Shown here piece after piece: positions 11,181-21,020 of a stretch of 64,000 bases of DNA (position 1 is the stretch's first letter; the number at the start of each line of letters is the position of its first letter). This stretch comes from Anastatus disparis (lineage: Eukaryota; Arthropoda; Insecta; Hymenoptera; Eupelmidae), in assembly GCA_017163975.1 (NCBI GenBank), contig JAFFSR010000365.1, positions 1,302,001-1,366,000 on the forward strand, read 5' to 3'. The notes under the pieces were generated by a model, which saw only the letters and a list, made by a program, of their open reading frames with translations, was not told the origin of the DNA and ran no database searches. The position numbers and the translations under genes are program-made.

Positions 11181-13036
11181 AGCTTGGTTATTTGCGCGTG
11201 TATGCGTACTGAGATTACTATGCCGAGGTGTGTGTGCGCGTATTAATAGCTTGGTTATTTATACGTATATGCATACCGAGGATACTACTGTAAGCTTATA
11301 CCTAGCTATTGATTCGCGTATACCAGGTTATATATAATCGTATACTGAATCATGAATGCACGTGTAAATAGCTTGGTTATGTCGTATCATACTATGTATA
11401 TAATATTATACCGAGTCAAGAAAACACGTGTAAATAGATAGGTTATATCGTATCATACATGCACGTCTAATGCGATTGACGCTAGGGCTATTTCTGAGAA
11501 CTTGTATAAAATATAAGTATATCGAGGATACATCTTTTAAACGCTTAGTTGTAGCAATCGGATTTAAAACCACGGGATTTTTCACGAGTGTGAATAATTT
11601 ATGCAAGCTCTTTTCGCATGCATATTACATTTGCTAGAACGATCTTCGGTTGATATTAAGTATTTTTATAATTAATGAAACGGTCACAAAAAAAAGCTAC
11701 TGTGTAATAATGGAATGTACTCGGTATCTCTATATGGCTTGTTATACGTATTTACTCCTATTGTATATAAAATACTTGACAAATAAAAAAATATCAAATT
11801 GTTATTTTGTATCGTATGGTTGATTCAAGAATAATCATGAACCACGATTCAGCATACTGGAGCAAATTTTACCGTTATTAATTTATCACAGGTGGAATTT
11901 CGAATTGCCGAACTTCCATGCTACTGTGAATACAGCCATATACCTTGTGGTTAGTGCTTCACGATACCAAGACAATACGAGATTTTGCAAAAATATTGTC
12001 TTGGTATTGAAAAATATCGCCGATTCAAAATCTTGTCTTGTTCTTGTACATATCATAAAATAAATAGTATTGTCTTGTCTTGGTATAGGTCTTGGTCTTG
12101 GCAAGAAAATATTGGTCTTGGTATAAAAAATTTATATATTTGAACTTTAAAAAAATCGTTTTTACGACCAAAAAATGTTAAAAATTAGAAAAAAAATAGA
12201 TTTGTGCCTCTATTAAGTCTCATAATATTACTTGATGTTTATTTTTTAATTTAAAATATGTTAAACTAAAACGAGCATTTGTTATATTTACTTTTGATAA
12301 ATTTGACATAATAAAAATTTTTCTCTATGATTGCTTTTTGAATAAAAAAAATATGGCAGTCGTAGGACTGGTAGACAGCTTCCACTATATATATAGAAAT
12401 TCGGGAGCGTGAGATTTGCAAAAATTATAAGTATTTTTTTATTATAGCTGATTATTTTTAACTTAATTTATTATTAATTATTATATTTTTTATTATAATT
12501 GATTATTTTTAACTGTATTTATTATTAATTACACTGAGAAAAATGTCTGGATAAAGTTTACTACAAACATAGGTTAAATTACTATATAATGTAGTAACGT
12601 TATGACATACTTGTTGCATGAGGAAAATTACTTTGTTTAGACAAATAATTCTTGTATATGTAATATTTTTTACTACATAGCACATGAAAAATTAATATTG
12701 ATATTTAAAAAAAATTGCTATAGTAAAAATTGTGAAAATAATTTTCACTATATAAGTTAGTAAATTTTGTTGAGTAGCTTATTAATTCTATCTATAAAAA
12801 TATCAAAATTTACTTCCCAGATAGCAAATAATAATGTAAAATCGAATAGCATTAAGTCCTTGGAACACATACAGTAAAAAGTCTTATTTTATGTAATATA
12901 TTCGATTCGTCTGATTTTTAATTCGAATCATAACCTCAAAATTTTCAACTAAATTTAAATTATCTTCTATAACATATGAAGACGATTTGAATTCCCTCGC
13001 ATAACGAGTTAGCATGGTGCAGTCGCGGTAACGTTC

Positions 13037-13313
13037 TATTAAGCAATACATCATTGCATCAACGAGCGTCATTTTTTCTGTTAATACAGTCATGACATGA
13101 AATTCTGTCTTAAAACCTATATTAAATAATTGTAATACCAGTCAAAGTATGTCATAGAGTTCCCTATCACTTGGGCTAATTGACTCAACATGTATTATTC
13201 ATTACAATACACTCATTGTACATTGTCTTTTTTGTTTATTTTTGTGTGACTCTAAAATTGTAAATGCGCAATATTAATGTATTCTGAATAATCAATAAAT
13301 AATTACAAAAAAA
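13037..13313 (+). mobile_element. Retroposed 277-bp insert with A-tail and 16-bp target duplication
   Basis: The 16-mer agtcgcggtaacgttc stands on both sides (13021-13036 and 13314-13329). The insert ends in an A-rich tail preceded by aataaataa, a likely poly(A) signal. This is the hallmark of LINE-machinery retroposition. The parent sequence is not recognised: it could be a 5'-truncated LINE tail or a retrocopy of a transcript's 3' end. No reading frame is convincing. Confidence 0.8.
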
Positions 13314-13375
13314 AGTCGCGGTAACGTTCACGCTTCACATTTTCGGAGTCGGCGGTTCAATCCCACCTAAGGTAA
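13314..13375 (+). other. tRNA-like segment with perfect box B
   Basis: GGTTCAATCCC at 13354-13364 matches the pol III box B consensus. A box A-like ggtgcagtcgcggtaacg precedes it, partly displaced to 13016-13036 by the retrocopy insertion and repeated here as its target duplication. A related block is at 3391-3460. Confidence 0.45.
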
Positions 13376-14234
13376 GATTTTTTTTCTAAATTAATTTTCT
13401 TTAAAAATAATTAAACTAATTAAATAAATTTAAAAAAATTGTTCTATGCAATAATTAAATTAAAAAAGCAGTTTTGGAATCAAAAACTAAACGACTAAAA
13501 TTTTTTTCTATGTATTATCTGCTTACAAGGCGAGTATGTCACAACGCTACTATATTAAATAGTTATTTAAAATATGTTTGTAGTAAATTTTATACAGACA
13601 TTTTTCTCAGTGTACTATTATATTTTTTTATTATAATTGATTATGTTTAACTTGATTTATTATTAATTAAGAAATAATATTAATATAATTTTTGAAATAA
13701 TATATTTAGGTACACGTGATTACGACTGTAAATAAAGTGAGCGGTACTGTGACATTACTTATATTAATAATATTTTGATATAAAAACTAGTACTTGATCG
13801 ATAAATATTAGAAATAGAGTCTAGTTAAAAAAATTTATCAACGGCAAATGAAATTTCATCAAGTAAGCAAAATTGCACATTGCTTCACAAAAGTATGAAT
13901 AAATTAACCAGTATTTTCTTATATTATCTATAATGTATAATTTACATTTTTTTCATAATATTAATTTTTATAAATTTACATCAAAATCTCCGTTATAATT
14001 TCATGAAACGTTGGTTGATAATAAAAGATAAAAAAAATAATAGAATCAAGACCAAGATTCTCGCAAGATCTTGTTTTGAAAATCTTGCCAAGACAATATT
14101 CTTGGTTCTTAAAAGCTTAGTATTGTCTTGGGACTACATGCCTCTGTCTTGTATTGGTATCGTCTTGGTTTTCAAGACAAGACAAGATGATACCAAGACC
14201 AGTCTTGGGGTCTTGGTGAAGCACTACTTGTTGT

Positions 14235-14862
14235 CAATTTTTAACGCCGTATATTTTTTGCTTGGCTCGGTTAATTTAATTTGCCAGTACGAGCTAGTTA
14301 AATCTAGGCTAGACATGAAATTTTTTTCTTTACATCTGAGGAATATCTCTTCAATTGAAGGTGGTGCTTCGTAATCATCAATTATTTTTTCGTTTAATTT
14401 AAGAGCGTCTAAGCACAGCCTTACAGTGCCATTTTTTTTGATAACTGCAACTATAAAATTTATATAAGGACTTTTTGATCTCCTTATAATTCCTACTTCT
14501 TCCACTTTTTCTATCTCTTTTAACATCTTATCTCTGTGATTTATTGGAATAGGGTAAGGTTTAGAATAAAATGGATGATGATCTTTTAACTTGATATCAT
14601 GCTGATATGACCTCAATAAACCTAGAGCCTTTCTAAACACTTTGCTATACTTTTGTATTAATAATATTAATTCTTGTTTTTGGGTGATTGTGATATTATC
14701 ACATTCGTTTATTTTATTATGAATCTCATCATTGGTGAGTTTAGTTATATTAAAATAATTTTCAGAATTGAGAATTCGATGATTCTCGTTTTCTGTTATG
14801 AAGTCGTATGAATTAAGGTCATTTTCGCCTTCATACACTTCGTTTATTCGCACAGCAAAGTA
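14235..14862 (-). pseudogene. Gypsy-1 pol: RT N-terminal half
   Basis: The minus-strand frame contains LTNDEIH, then KVFRKALGLLRSYQHDIKL, then RT block 1-3 features: YPIPINHRDKMLKEIEK, EEVGIIRRSKSPY, VIKKNGTVRLCLDA and SSLDLTSSYWQIKLTEP. In Ty3/gypsy these precede the catalytic F/Y-x-D-D, which lies in the other half at 6620-7348. The frame is open here apart from the flanking insertions. The RT would copy element RNA into cDNA in cytoplasmic particles; this copy cannot. Confidence 0.9.
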
Positions 14863-14864
14863 TG

Positions 14865-15236
14865 CCCTACTAAAAACTCTCAGGTGAGAAATCACCTGAT
14901 TTCTCAGGTGATTAATCATGCCAAAATCTCATGTGACGATTTTTTTGGTTTTTACACGTTTCAAAGCATACTTAGTCAATTGCGAACTATTTTTAAAAAT
15001 TTTTGAAAAATTTGAACTTAGAAAATTTTTTAAAAATTTGGTCTTAGAAAAAATTTTGACTTATTTTACAAAAAATTTTCTAAGTTCAATTTTTCAAAAA
15101 TTTTCAAAAATAGTTCGCAATTGACTAAGCATGGTTTGAATCGTGTAAAAACCTAAAAAAATTATCACATGAGATTTTGGCATGATTAATCACCTGAGAA
15201 ATCAGGTGATTTCTCACCTGAGATTTTTTAGTAGGG
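14865..15236. mobile_element. 372-bp foldback MITE
   Basis: The segment is close to a perfect palindrome over its whole length, starting ccctactaaaaactctcagg and ending in the complement. It is flanked by TG on both sides (14863-14864, 15237-15238), or TGC if one end base is counted. Deleting it restores the Gypsy-1 frame across protease and RT (...SL then AYFAVRINE...), which confirms that it is an insertion. Confidence 0.9.
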
Positions 15237-15770
15237 TGCTAAAGAATTTATTTGTTTTTCAGTATAAGATAAATTTATATCTTTACCGTTAACTGTTATT
15301 AATATTTCTTCTAGCATTGTGTTTATAATCATGCTCAAAGCCTTTTGAGTATCATATCTGATAATAACATTTTTGACAAGCTTAGGAATTATTAGGTATA
15401 TTAATTTTATTTCTTCATTTTTAAATTTTGTTTTTAATAAAATTTGCCTTTTTATTCTAGTAATTTTAGTACCAGTTGCTTTTTTTATACGTTTTCCTGT
15501 AACTGTCAATATAGGGCAGTTTTTAAATGTTTCGTAATTTTCGAAATAAAATTGCTCAGATATGCAGGTGACTTTGCTGCCTAAGTCAATTAAAGCTGTA
15601 ATATTTTTATTTTCCAATTGAATCTCTATTTCTGGACGACATATAATTTTATTTTCAGAATCTTCTGGGTCTAAATCATGGGTTAAATAATTCTTTATTT
15701 CTTCTTGCATATGTGTTATTAATTTAGGGGATTTATTGTTAGTTGCATCCTTACCCCTTATATTATTCAC
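15237..15770 (-). pseudogene. Gypsy-1 protease region
   Basis: The minus-strand frame has a retropepsin-like ALIDLGSKVTCIS; the family's catalytic D-T/S-G triad has become D-L-G, so activity is unlikely. Downstream the flap and C-terminal strands are suggested by PKLVKNVIIRYDTQ and EEILITVNGKDINLSY. The gag stop lies at about 15788 and the two frames differ, so ribosomal frameshifting would normally join them. Gypsy-2 has a strongly diverged counterpart at 57135-58021. Confidence 0.8.
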
Positions 15771-15787
15771 CGCAGGTGCAACTTTAT

Positions 15788-17179
15788 TTAGTTTTCCTGA
15801 TTTTTATCATTATTTTTGTCGTTTATGTCTATGTTTAAAATGTCTAATTTCTTGCTACTTTCTTGTAATAATTTTTTATTTACAGGTGATTTTAATTTTT
15901 CACGCTGTTGGGTTTTTTGTTTATTTTTATTTTCTTTAATTTTAGTGACATTTACACTAGGATCATGTTGAGATTTTTTATATTTTTGTTTATAAGCATT
16001 TTGATTTTGAGTATTATTATTTTGATTATAATGAGCTTTATTTGTGTTCTCGTTTTTATTGAAGATCTTTTGTTGACTATTATTTTTATACTGTTCATTT
16101 CTATTTGATGCTTTCTTTTCCTGCAGTTTGTCATCATTGTCAAAATCTGACAAGATTTTAAATAAAGTGTTTTTATCTCTCTTTTGAGAGAATTGCATGG
16201 CTTGCCTAACATTTCTGCTGAAATGTTTGCTGATTTTCTCAGCTAGTTCTTCTTCAGAATATTGAAGATTTAACTCTTTGGCGAAACCATAAACTTGGGT
16301 AGCGTAAGCCATACGGCTTAGTTTTCCGTTTTCGTAGAATTGTCCAAATACAACTTTTCTTCTTATTGTTCTTTGGACATCTTTATTTCAATATCTATCA
16401 AGGAATAAATTTTTTAATCCTTGATATGTGGTCACAGTATCTTGATACATGTACCACCACTCATTCGCATCTTTTTACAAAACAGTGTGCAGTAGCTCGA
16501 GAGTTTATTCCTCTTCTAGCTTTTTTAAGGTAACGTATTTTTCTAACTCATTTAGAAATTTCATTGGTCTTTCTATCTCTGTGCCTTCGTATTTCGGTAG
16601 GGGAATTTTTATTTTATTATTATATGGTTTAGCATCTTGTGTTCGAATCCCGTTATTTTTTAGTTTCTCGTTTGAATCTTTTATTTTATTATCTTGTTCT
16701 TGCGCAGTTTCATCAATCCTCCGTGTGAGATTGTCCTGCACCATTTTAATGGCTTCTTCATCTTCCATTCTCTTTTTTAAATTCTTTAATTCTTCATTTA
16801 ATGTGTCGTTTTTAGTTATTAAATCTTCATTTTCTTTTTTATATTTATTTAAAAGATTTTAAATTACAATATTATCTTCTATTAAGTTTTTTGTTTTGTT
16901 TGACAATTCATTTATTTGTTCTTTTAAGTTTATTGTTTCCGCATCTGCGGTTTTTTCTAAATTGAAGACTATGGATTTGTCTGGACTAGCTGAGTTGATT
17001 TTTTCATCCAACTCTTGTTGTTTATTGAACAACAATGTTAGCTCATATGACACAGCTTTCATCCATTCGTTTTGCTTTGTGTTAACGTCTTCCTCTATGG
17101 TCTTATCAAGATTATCTAATTCTTGCATCAGTATCTCTGATCTTCTTTTCGCTATCTTGATTTTTATTTTTGTTCGCAA
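15788..17179 (-). pseudogene. Gypsy-1 gag
   Basis: The coding similarity runs in three open blocks: 17179-16859 (KRRSEILMQELDNLDKTI..., coiled-coil-like), 16768-16505 (IPLPKYEGTEIERPMKFLN) and 16312-15788 (AYATQVYGFAKELNLQY...). In-frame stops break it at about 16859, 16505, and twice more between 16380 and 16470. Gypsy-2 (58022-59323) carries the same protein with sense codons at these positions. The C-terminal third is Asn/Lys/Gln-rich and lacks a CCHC knuckle. Gag would form the particle shell. Confidence 0.85.
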
Positions 17180-18640
17180 TCGTAATATTTATGTAATTAT
17201 TATTTCCAAAATAAAAATTTAAACAATTTTTAGTTTAATACTTCCTTATTCAAATTAATTGTTCCGCAAGTTATTTTTAAATTCAATAAATTTAGATTAT
17301 TAAAAATAAAATTTTCAAATTTTAATTTTGTTTAAAATTGTTATTTTTTCTTACGACTCTTTTGATTTTTTAATATATTTATTTGATTAATTTTATTTAA
17401 TTTTATTAAAAGAGCGTATATTATTCTATTACAATATTTGTTCTCATTCGCGTTGAGAAACTATGCTTAAGAAGGGGCCGAACTATCTGTCTCTGTCTAA
17501 TAATGTTTTTCATTATTTATATAAACACTATCCTTTATAACAAGAAAAAAATAGCAGCCCCCGCTAGATATTAGTATAATTAGTAAATTTTATAATAACA
17601 ATCAAATTTTTTACCGCATAGTTTTTGACTAATTAGAGACCTACTAGCCATCTAGAATATAACCTATCTTTTTTTGGTAGGTCTCTAATTATTCAAAAAC
17701 TACGCAGTAAAAAAATTTGTTTGTTATTACAAAATTTACTTATTATACTAATATCTAGCGGGGCTGCTATTTTTTTCTTGTTATACCAGATAGTGTTTAC
17801 ATAAATGATGAAAAACGCTATTAGACAAAGACAGATAGTTCGGCCCCTTCTTAAGAATTCCTTTTTTCTATTTTATCGCTGTTGACCTTTTGACTTTTTA
17901 CTAATTCGCATCATTAATACAAAATATTCGCGTTATAGACTTAAGATTAACACGGCTATAGCAAAGAATTTTGAAATAATATAATTGTGTACATTGTAAC
18001 ACTGTATCTCTTTGCTTTACCGCGTGACCTTCAAGTCTTTTTATTTTTCAATTTACGAATATTCTTTAAAGGAATTTACGATTGAATAAATTTTAGCCAA
18101 CTTTTCATGCTCTTTCCGAACTAAAGAAATTCTTTTCTCAAAACCTTTCATTTCTTTGGTATTTAATATATTATTTTTTTTGCGTTTTCACGCTTTTTTT
18201 TAAATTTTATTGAATTTCATAAATTTGTTATGTTTTCTTATTATTTATTTATTTTATTTCTTTTATATTTCTAAGTTTTTCATTTTTAATGTTAACGATA
18301 ACATGTTTGTTTGGATTTTTGTTATATCTTTTTTTCTTTCCATGTTCTCTATATATGTATTTTTTTAGCACGTTTAATGTATTTTCTATTTTATCTATTC
18401 TGTTGTTTAAATTTTTAATTAATTTTATGATAATCTCATTTTTTTCATTATTCGCCTCTATTAAATCATTTATTCTTTTTTCCAAATACACGATTTTGTT
18501 ATAATCCGTCCCTGTGAACAGGCTATTTGGGTAATTCGGAATTATTTATTGTCTTTTTTAATTGTATTTGAAAAAAATATTTAATTTATGTTATTTAAAC
18601 GCAACTCTACAACTCGCGTGGGTATGAACGTTAGGTTGAG
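17180..18640 (-). other. Gypsy-1 leader region
   Basis: AT-rich sequence lies between the PBS and gag, interrupted by a foldback at 17471-17850. It aligns with the Gypsy-2 leader around gcgttgagaa(a/c)ctatg...aagaattcc and again around the 'attcgcgtt' and 'tacattgtaacactg/a' blocks. An 80-codon minus-strand frame at 18249-18491 reads like a coiled coil (LEKRINDLIEANNEKNEI) but has no counterpart that I could see in Gypsy-2, so coding is doubtful. Confidence 0.6.
17471..17850. mobile_element. 380-bp foldback MITE with TTAA duplication
   Basis: The ends GAAGGGGCCGAAC and GTTCGGCCCCTTC are flanked by TTAA at 17467-17470 and 17851-17854, and the arms of about 185 bp pair almost throughout. The same place in Gypsy-2 (near 59628, ctatgtctaagaattcc) has no insert, which is an empty site. 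TTAA targets again suggest piggyBac-type mobilisation. Confidence 0.88.
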
Positions 18641-18656
18641 AATCGGTGGGCGCTAA
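18641..18656 (-). promoter_or_regulatory. Primer-binding site of Gypsy-1 (tRNA-Lys-like)
   Basis: Next to the LTR the minus strand reads TTAGCGCCCACCGATT, a mutated form of the Gypsy-2 site TTGGCGCCCAATAG. TGGCGCCCAA is the usual complement of the 3' end of tRNA-Lys. Confidence 0.65.
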
Positions 18657-19496
18657 TATAACCTTCCCTGCTATCCTAATACCCTAAATTTCATTAATTT
18701 TTTATTATTTAAATTATAAGCCCGCGGCTTATATCATATGTGATGCGATGTGTGCGAGTTGTTAATAATCAACGCGCCTTGCTTGACTATTGCGAACCCC
18801 TTATGCACACACCATTGTAAGATTCCTTTGTTTTCTATTTATTTTTGGGTGAGAGAGTCGTTAATAAGCTCGCGCGCCTTGCCAAGCTTATGCGGACTCT
18901 TTTGTATATTGTTTATTAATGGTATATTGCTTAAAGTCATTTATAGCTAACGCGTCTTGCTTAGCTATAGCGGACTTTTTTAATGATAAGAGTTAGTAAT
19001 TTTTTAAGGTAATAAGTGAAAAGCCCGTTGTTATTGAGGACCAAATGCCTTAATATTCGGGGCATTGCACCGGGTAAGGATGTGGGATCTTGGATTGGCT
19101 TTTTATTGATTAATTAAATCCAATAAATTTACAATATAAGAGACTACAATAATCTAGCGCTTAACAAAGAATTACTTGCTTGTATCACGTGTTAGGCCAT
19201 TCGCCACTTGTGCTACGAGCAAGCGTGTCTCGATGCTGAGAGAGCTAATCCAAGAGTGACGAGAGTCACAAGTTTCTCGCACTGCTTGCATTAGCTCTCT
19301 CAAGTCTCTCTCCCACTCTTCTAACTTAGTAGAAGAGAGAGAGAGCCGCCGTATACTTTCAGGTACTTACACATGCAAGTGCGTGTACATACATACTCGC
19401 GCTTGCATGTTCAACCACTTTGGTCTTTTTGGGTGTTTGCGCGCGCATCTTCCAGTATCGTACGGTTTCAGGGCCGTACGTACTCGGGCGCTCACA
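18657..19496 (-). repeat. 5' LTR of Gypsy-1 (840 bp)
   Basis: It aligns with the three Gypsy-2-family LTRs: shared blocks include gtgaaaagcccgttgtt, tggtctttttgggtgtttgc and the end cgggcgctcaca. The expected TG start is mutated to TA (tataacc). It has the same order of modules but many substitutions and indels, so it is older than the Gypsy-2 LTRs. On the minus strand it carries an AATAAA-type signal. No matching 3' LTR was found. Confidence 0.85.
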
Positions 19497-20069
19497 AGCG
19501 CTATGTGGGGCAAATACTTTCAAAAACCTTTTCGAAAATAATTTCAAAAACGTCTTAATAATTTTCTTCACAATTTGTTTGATAACTTTTTTTAAAACAT
19601 TTTAAAAATCTTTATCGCGGAAGTTTGCAGTCGTAAAAAAATACATAATCCATAATATTATAAAAACATCGGTAAAACATTTTAAAAAAATTTTTTTCAA
19701 TCTCTATAATGTCGTTAAGAAATTATTTTATGAACTTTTATTATAATCTTTGCAAAGTCACTTTCATTAGAAGTAAATACTACATAGAACATTAATACAA
19801 TCTTTTAAAAACCTTTTCAGAATTAATTGAAGGTAGTACCGTCGTGGATTTGTGTCATTAAAAACATCATCAAAAAATTATTTTTTACTAGTATTTATAT
19901 GAATCACATGACAAAAATAAATGAGAATGTAGGAAAGGGATACTTTAAGATAAAGAAAAAAATGATTTGATAAAAATTGCAACCCTGTTAACGTAGATAT
20001 TAGAGATTAAAAAAGGATATAAAAAATATCCTATAAACGAAGTAAACTTTTTTATTTTTTATTCTATCT
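19497..20069. repeat. Left flank of a nested inverted-repeat complex
   Basis: 19540-19840 is a diverged copy of a repeat also seen at 22920-23240 and 23590-23880 (motifs such as attaatacaatctttt and aacatt...attatcat). 19834-19870 (gtagtaccgtcgtggattt) is mirrored at 22905-22943. 19870-20065 is mirrored at 20770-20960, including gagaatgtaggaaaggga against tccctttcttacattctc. Confidence 0.6.
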
Positions 20070-20532
20070 ATCTTTGGGGTTTAACCACCTACAGCCTATT
20101 TGGCCTAGTAAGTGACACCTCGACCACCTTTGTGTTCCGGTGTTTTCGCGTTCGAAACCATACCTCATTTTCCCTAACTTCGGTAGGTGGTGCTCGATCG
20201 TGCAGGCCTACTTAGGCGGGGAGCATCGCTCAACCCATCCTTTTTAGCGCATCGGGAGCTCAACATCTACCCGGCAGAACGGTCCGGCTCAACTTAATAG
20301 TGGAACAGTCGCGTTCTGCCTTACCGGCCCTCGAGTGACTTTTCGTCGATTTTTGTTAAAACCGAAAAAAGTCTCTCGGGGGTGGTCCACCGCGGTGTCA
20401 GTGAGCTCGGGACATCCTCCACTTTCAATATTTAAATTAAAAAATGGAGGAAAAATTCCGACCTCACCGGGATTCGAACCCCGGCCCTCTGCGTGAGAGT
20501 CGGATGCTCTAGCCCCTGAGCCACCGCGGCTC
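20070..20532 (-). mobile_element. tRNA-derived SINE (about 463 bp)
   Basis: Read on the minus strand the head is a tRNA-like sequence with box A TGGCTCAGGGGCTAGAGC (20506-20523) and box B GGTTCGAATCC (20470-20480). An unrelated body follows, ending in a short tagatagaa tail. Direct repeats of about 20 bp (tttttattttttatt(c/g)tatct) flank it near 20049-20069 and 20534-20554, consistent with LINE-driven retroposition. It is inserted in the loop of the inverted repeat 19870-20960. Confidence 0.88.
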
Positions 20533-21020
20533 TTTTTTTATTTTTTATTGTATCTGAATGACACAAAGCTCATTTTGTTTCTTATTCAAACAATTGAATT
20601 TTTGTTTAAACGAAAATTTAATTGTTTCTTAAAACACTGTGCATTTTTTTATAAATAATTGTGATATAGGTTCAAACTGTAAATGTTACCAATTAAATTC
20701 CATCGGTAACTCCCCCTGGAATTTTCGAAGGAACAAAATGAGCTTTGTTTTATTCAGATACGATGAAAAATGAAAAAGTTTACTTTTTTTCAAGACATTT
20801 TTTTGTGTCTCTTTTTAATCACAAATATCTGCACCAATAAGGCTGCAGTTTTCATGGAATTATTTGTCTCTGCATCCTAAGGTATCCCTTTCTTACATTC
20901 TCGTACATTTTAATTGTAAAATTCATATGGAAACTAATAAAAAATAATTTTTGCCATACCCTACCTGAAATTACAACTTTCGCCCCGGCATCGAAAAACA
21001 AAAGTTGTATTTTCGACCCA
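20533..21020. other. Right arm of inner inverted repeat and spacer
   Basis: 20770-20960 mirrors 19870-20065. 20947-20958 (ttttgccatacc) is mirrored at 22795-22808 beyond the modular foldback, so the foldback at 21021-22790 was inserted into, or is the core of, a larger inverted repeat. A small stem, caactttcg...acaaaagttg, lies at 20970-21007. Confidence 0.55.

Larger units (their letters stand above)
7352..11937. mobile_element. Giant inverted-repeat (foldback-like) element, 4.6 kb
   Basis: Left arm 7352 to about 9265 is repeated in reverse complement from about 9800 to 11937, arms of about 1.9 kb each once the 213-bp insertion in the right arm is discounted. The ends read ggctgtattcacagtagcat and its complement. 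A 3-bp ATA flanks both sides (7349-7351, 11938-11940), which would be the target duplication. In one 201-bp stretch (7682-7882 against 11406-11606) the arms differ by only one predicted residue. No transposase is encoded. It sits inside the RT gene of Gypsy-1. The superfamily is unknown; PIF/Harbinger also makes 3-bp duplications, but its preferred TWA does not match. Confidence 0.85.
12532..13612. mobile_element. Mariner-type non-autonomous element, TA duplication
   Basis: The terminal inverted repeats of about 40 bp start CACTGAGAAAAATGTCTG and end CAGACATTTTTCTCAGTG, flanked by TA at 12530-12531 and 13613-13614. This fits the Tc1/mariner superfamily. There is no transposase. It shares internal sequence with the larger composite at 1507-4253, including the tRNA-like block, and it carries a retrocopy insertion (13037-13313). 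Confidence 0.8.
11952..14226. mobile_element. hAT-like non-autonomous element, 2.3 kb
   Basis: The ends are TAGTGCTTCAC and its exact complement GTGAAGCACTA. The flanks give an 8-bp duplication, CTTGTGGT (11944-11951) and CTTGTTGT (14227-14234), with one mismatch. 8-bp duplications and ends of the (T/C)AGTG type are characteristic of hAT elements. Both subterminal regions are full of ccaagac / gtcttgg repeats, possibly transposase-binding sites. There is no transposase; the centre carries a nested mariner-type element (12532-13612). It is inserted in the RT gene of Gypsy-1. Confidence 0.85.

Noticed and set aside
18249..18491. A coiled-coil gene in the Gypsy-1 leader
   Set aside because: No counterpart seen in Gypsy-2, low complexity; kept only as a remark under the leader.
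20460..20532. A tRNA gene
   Set aside because: Box A and B are good, but the sequence continues as a SINE body with a tail and flanking direct repeats; no complete cloverleaf was established.
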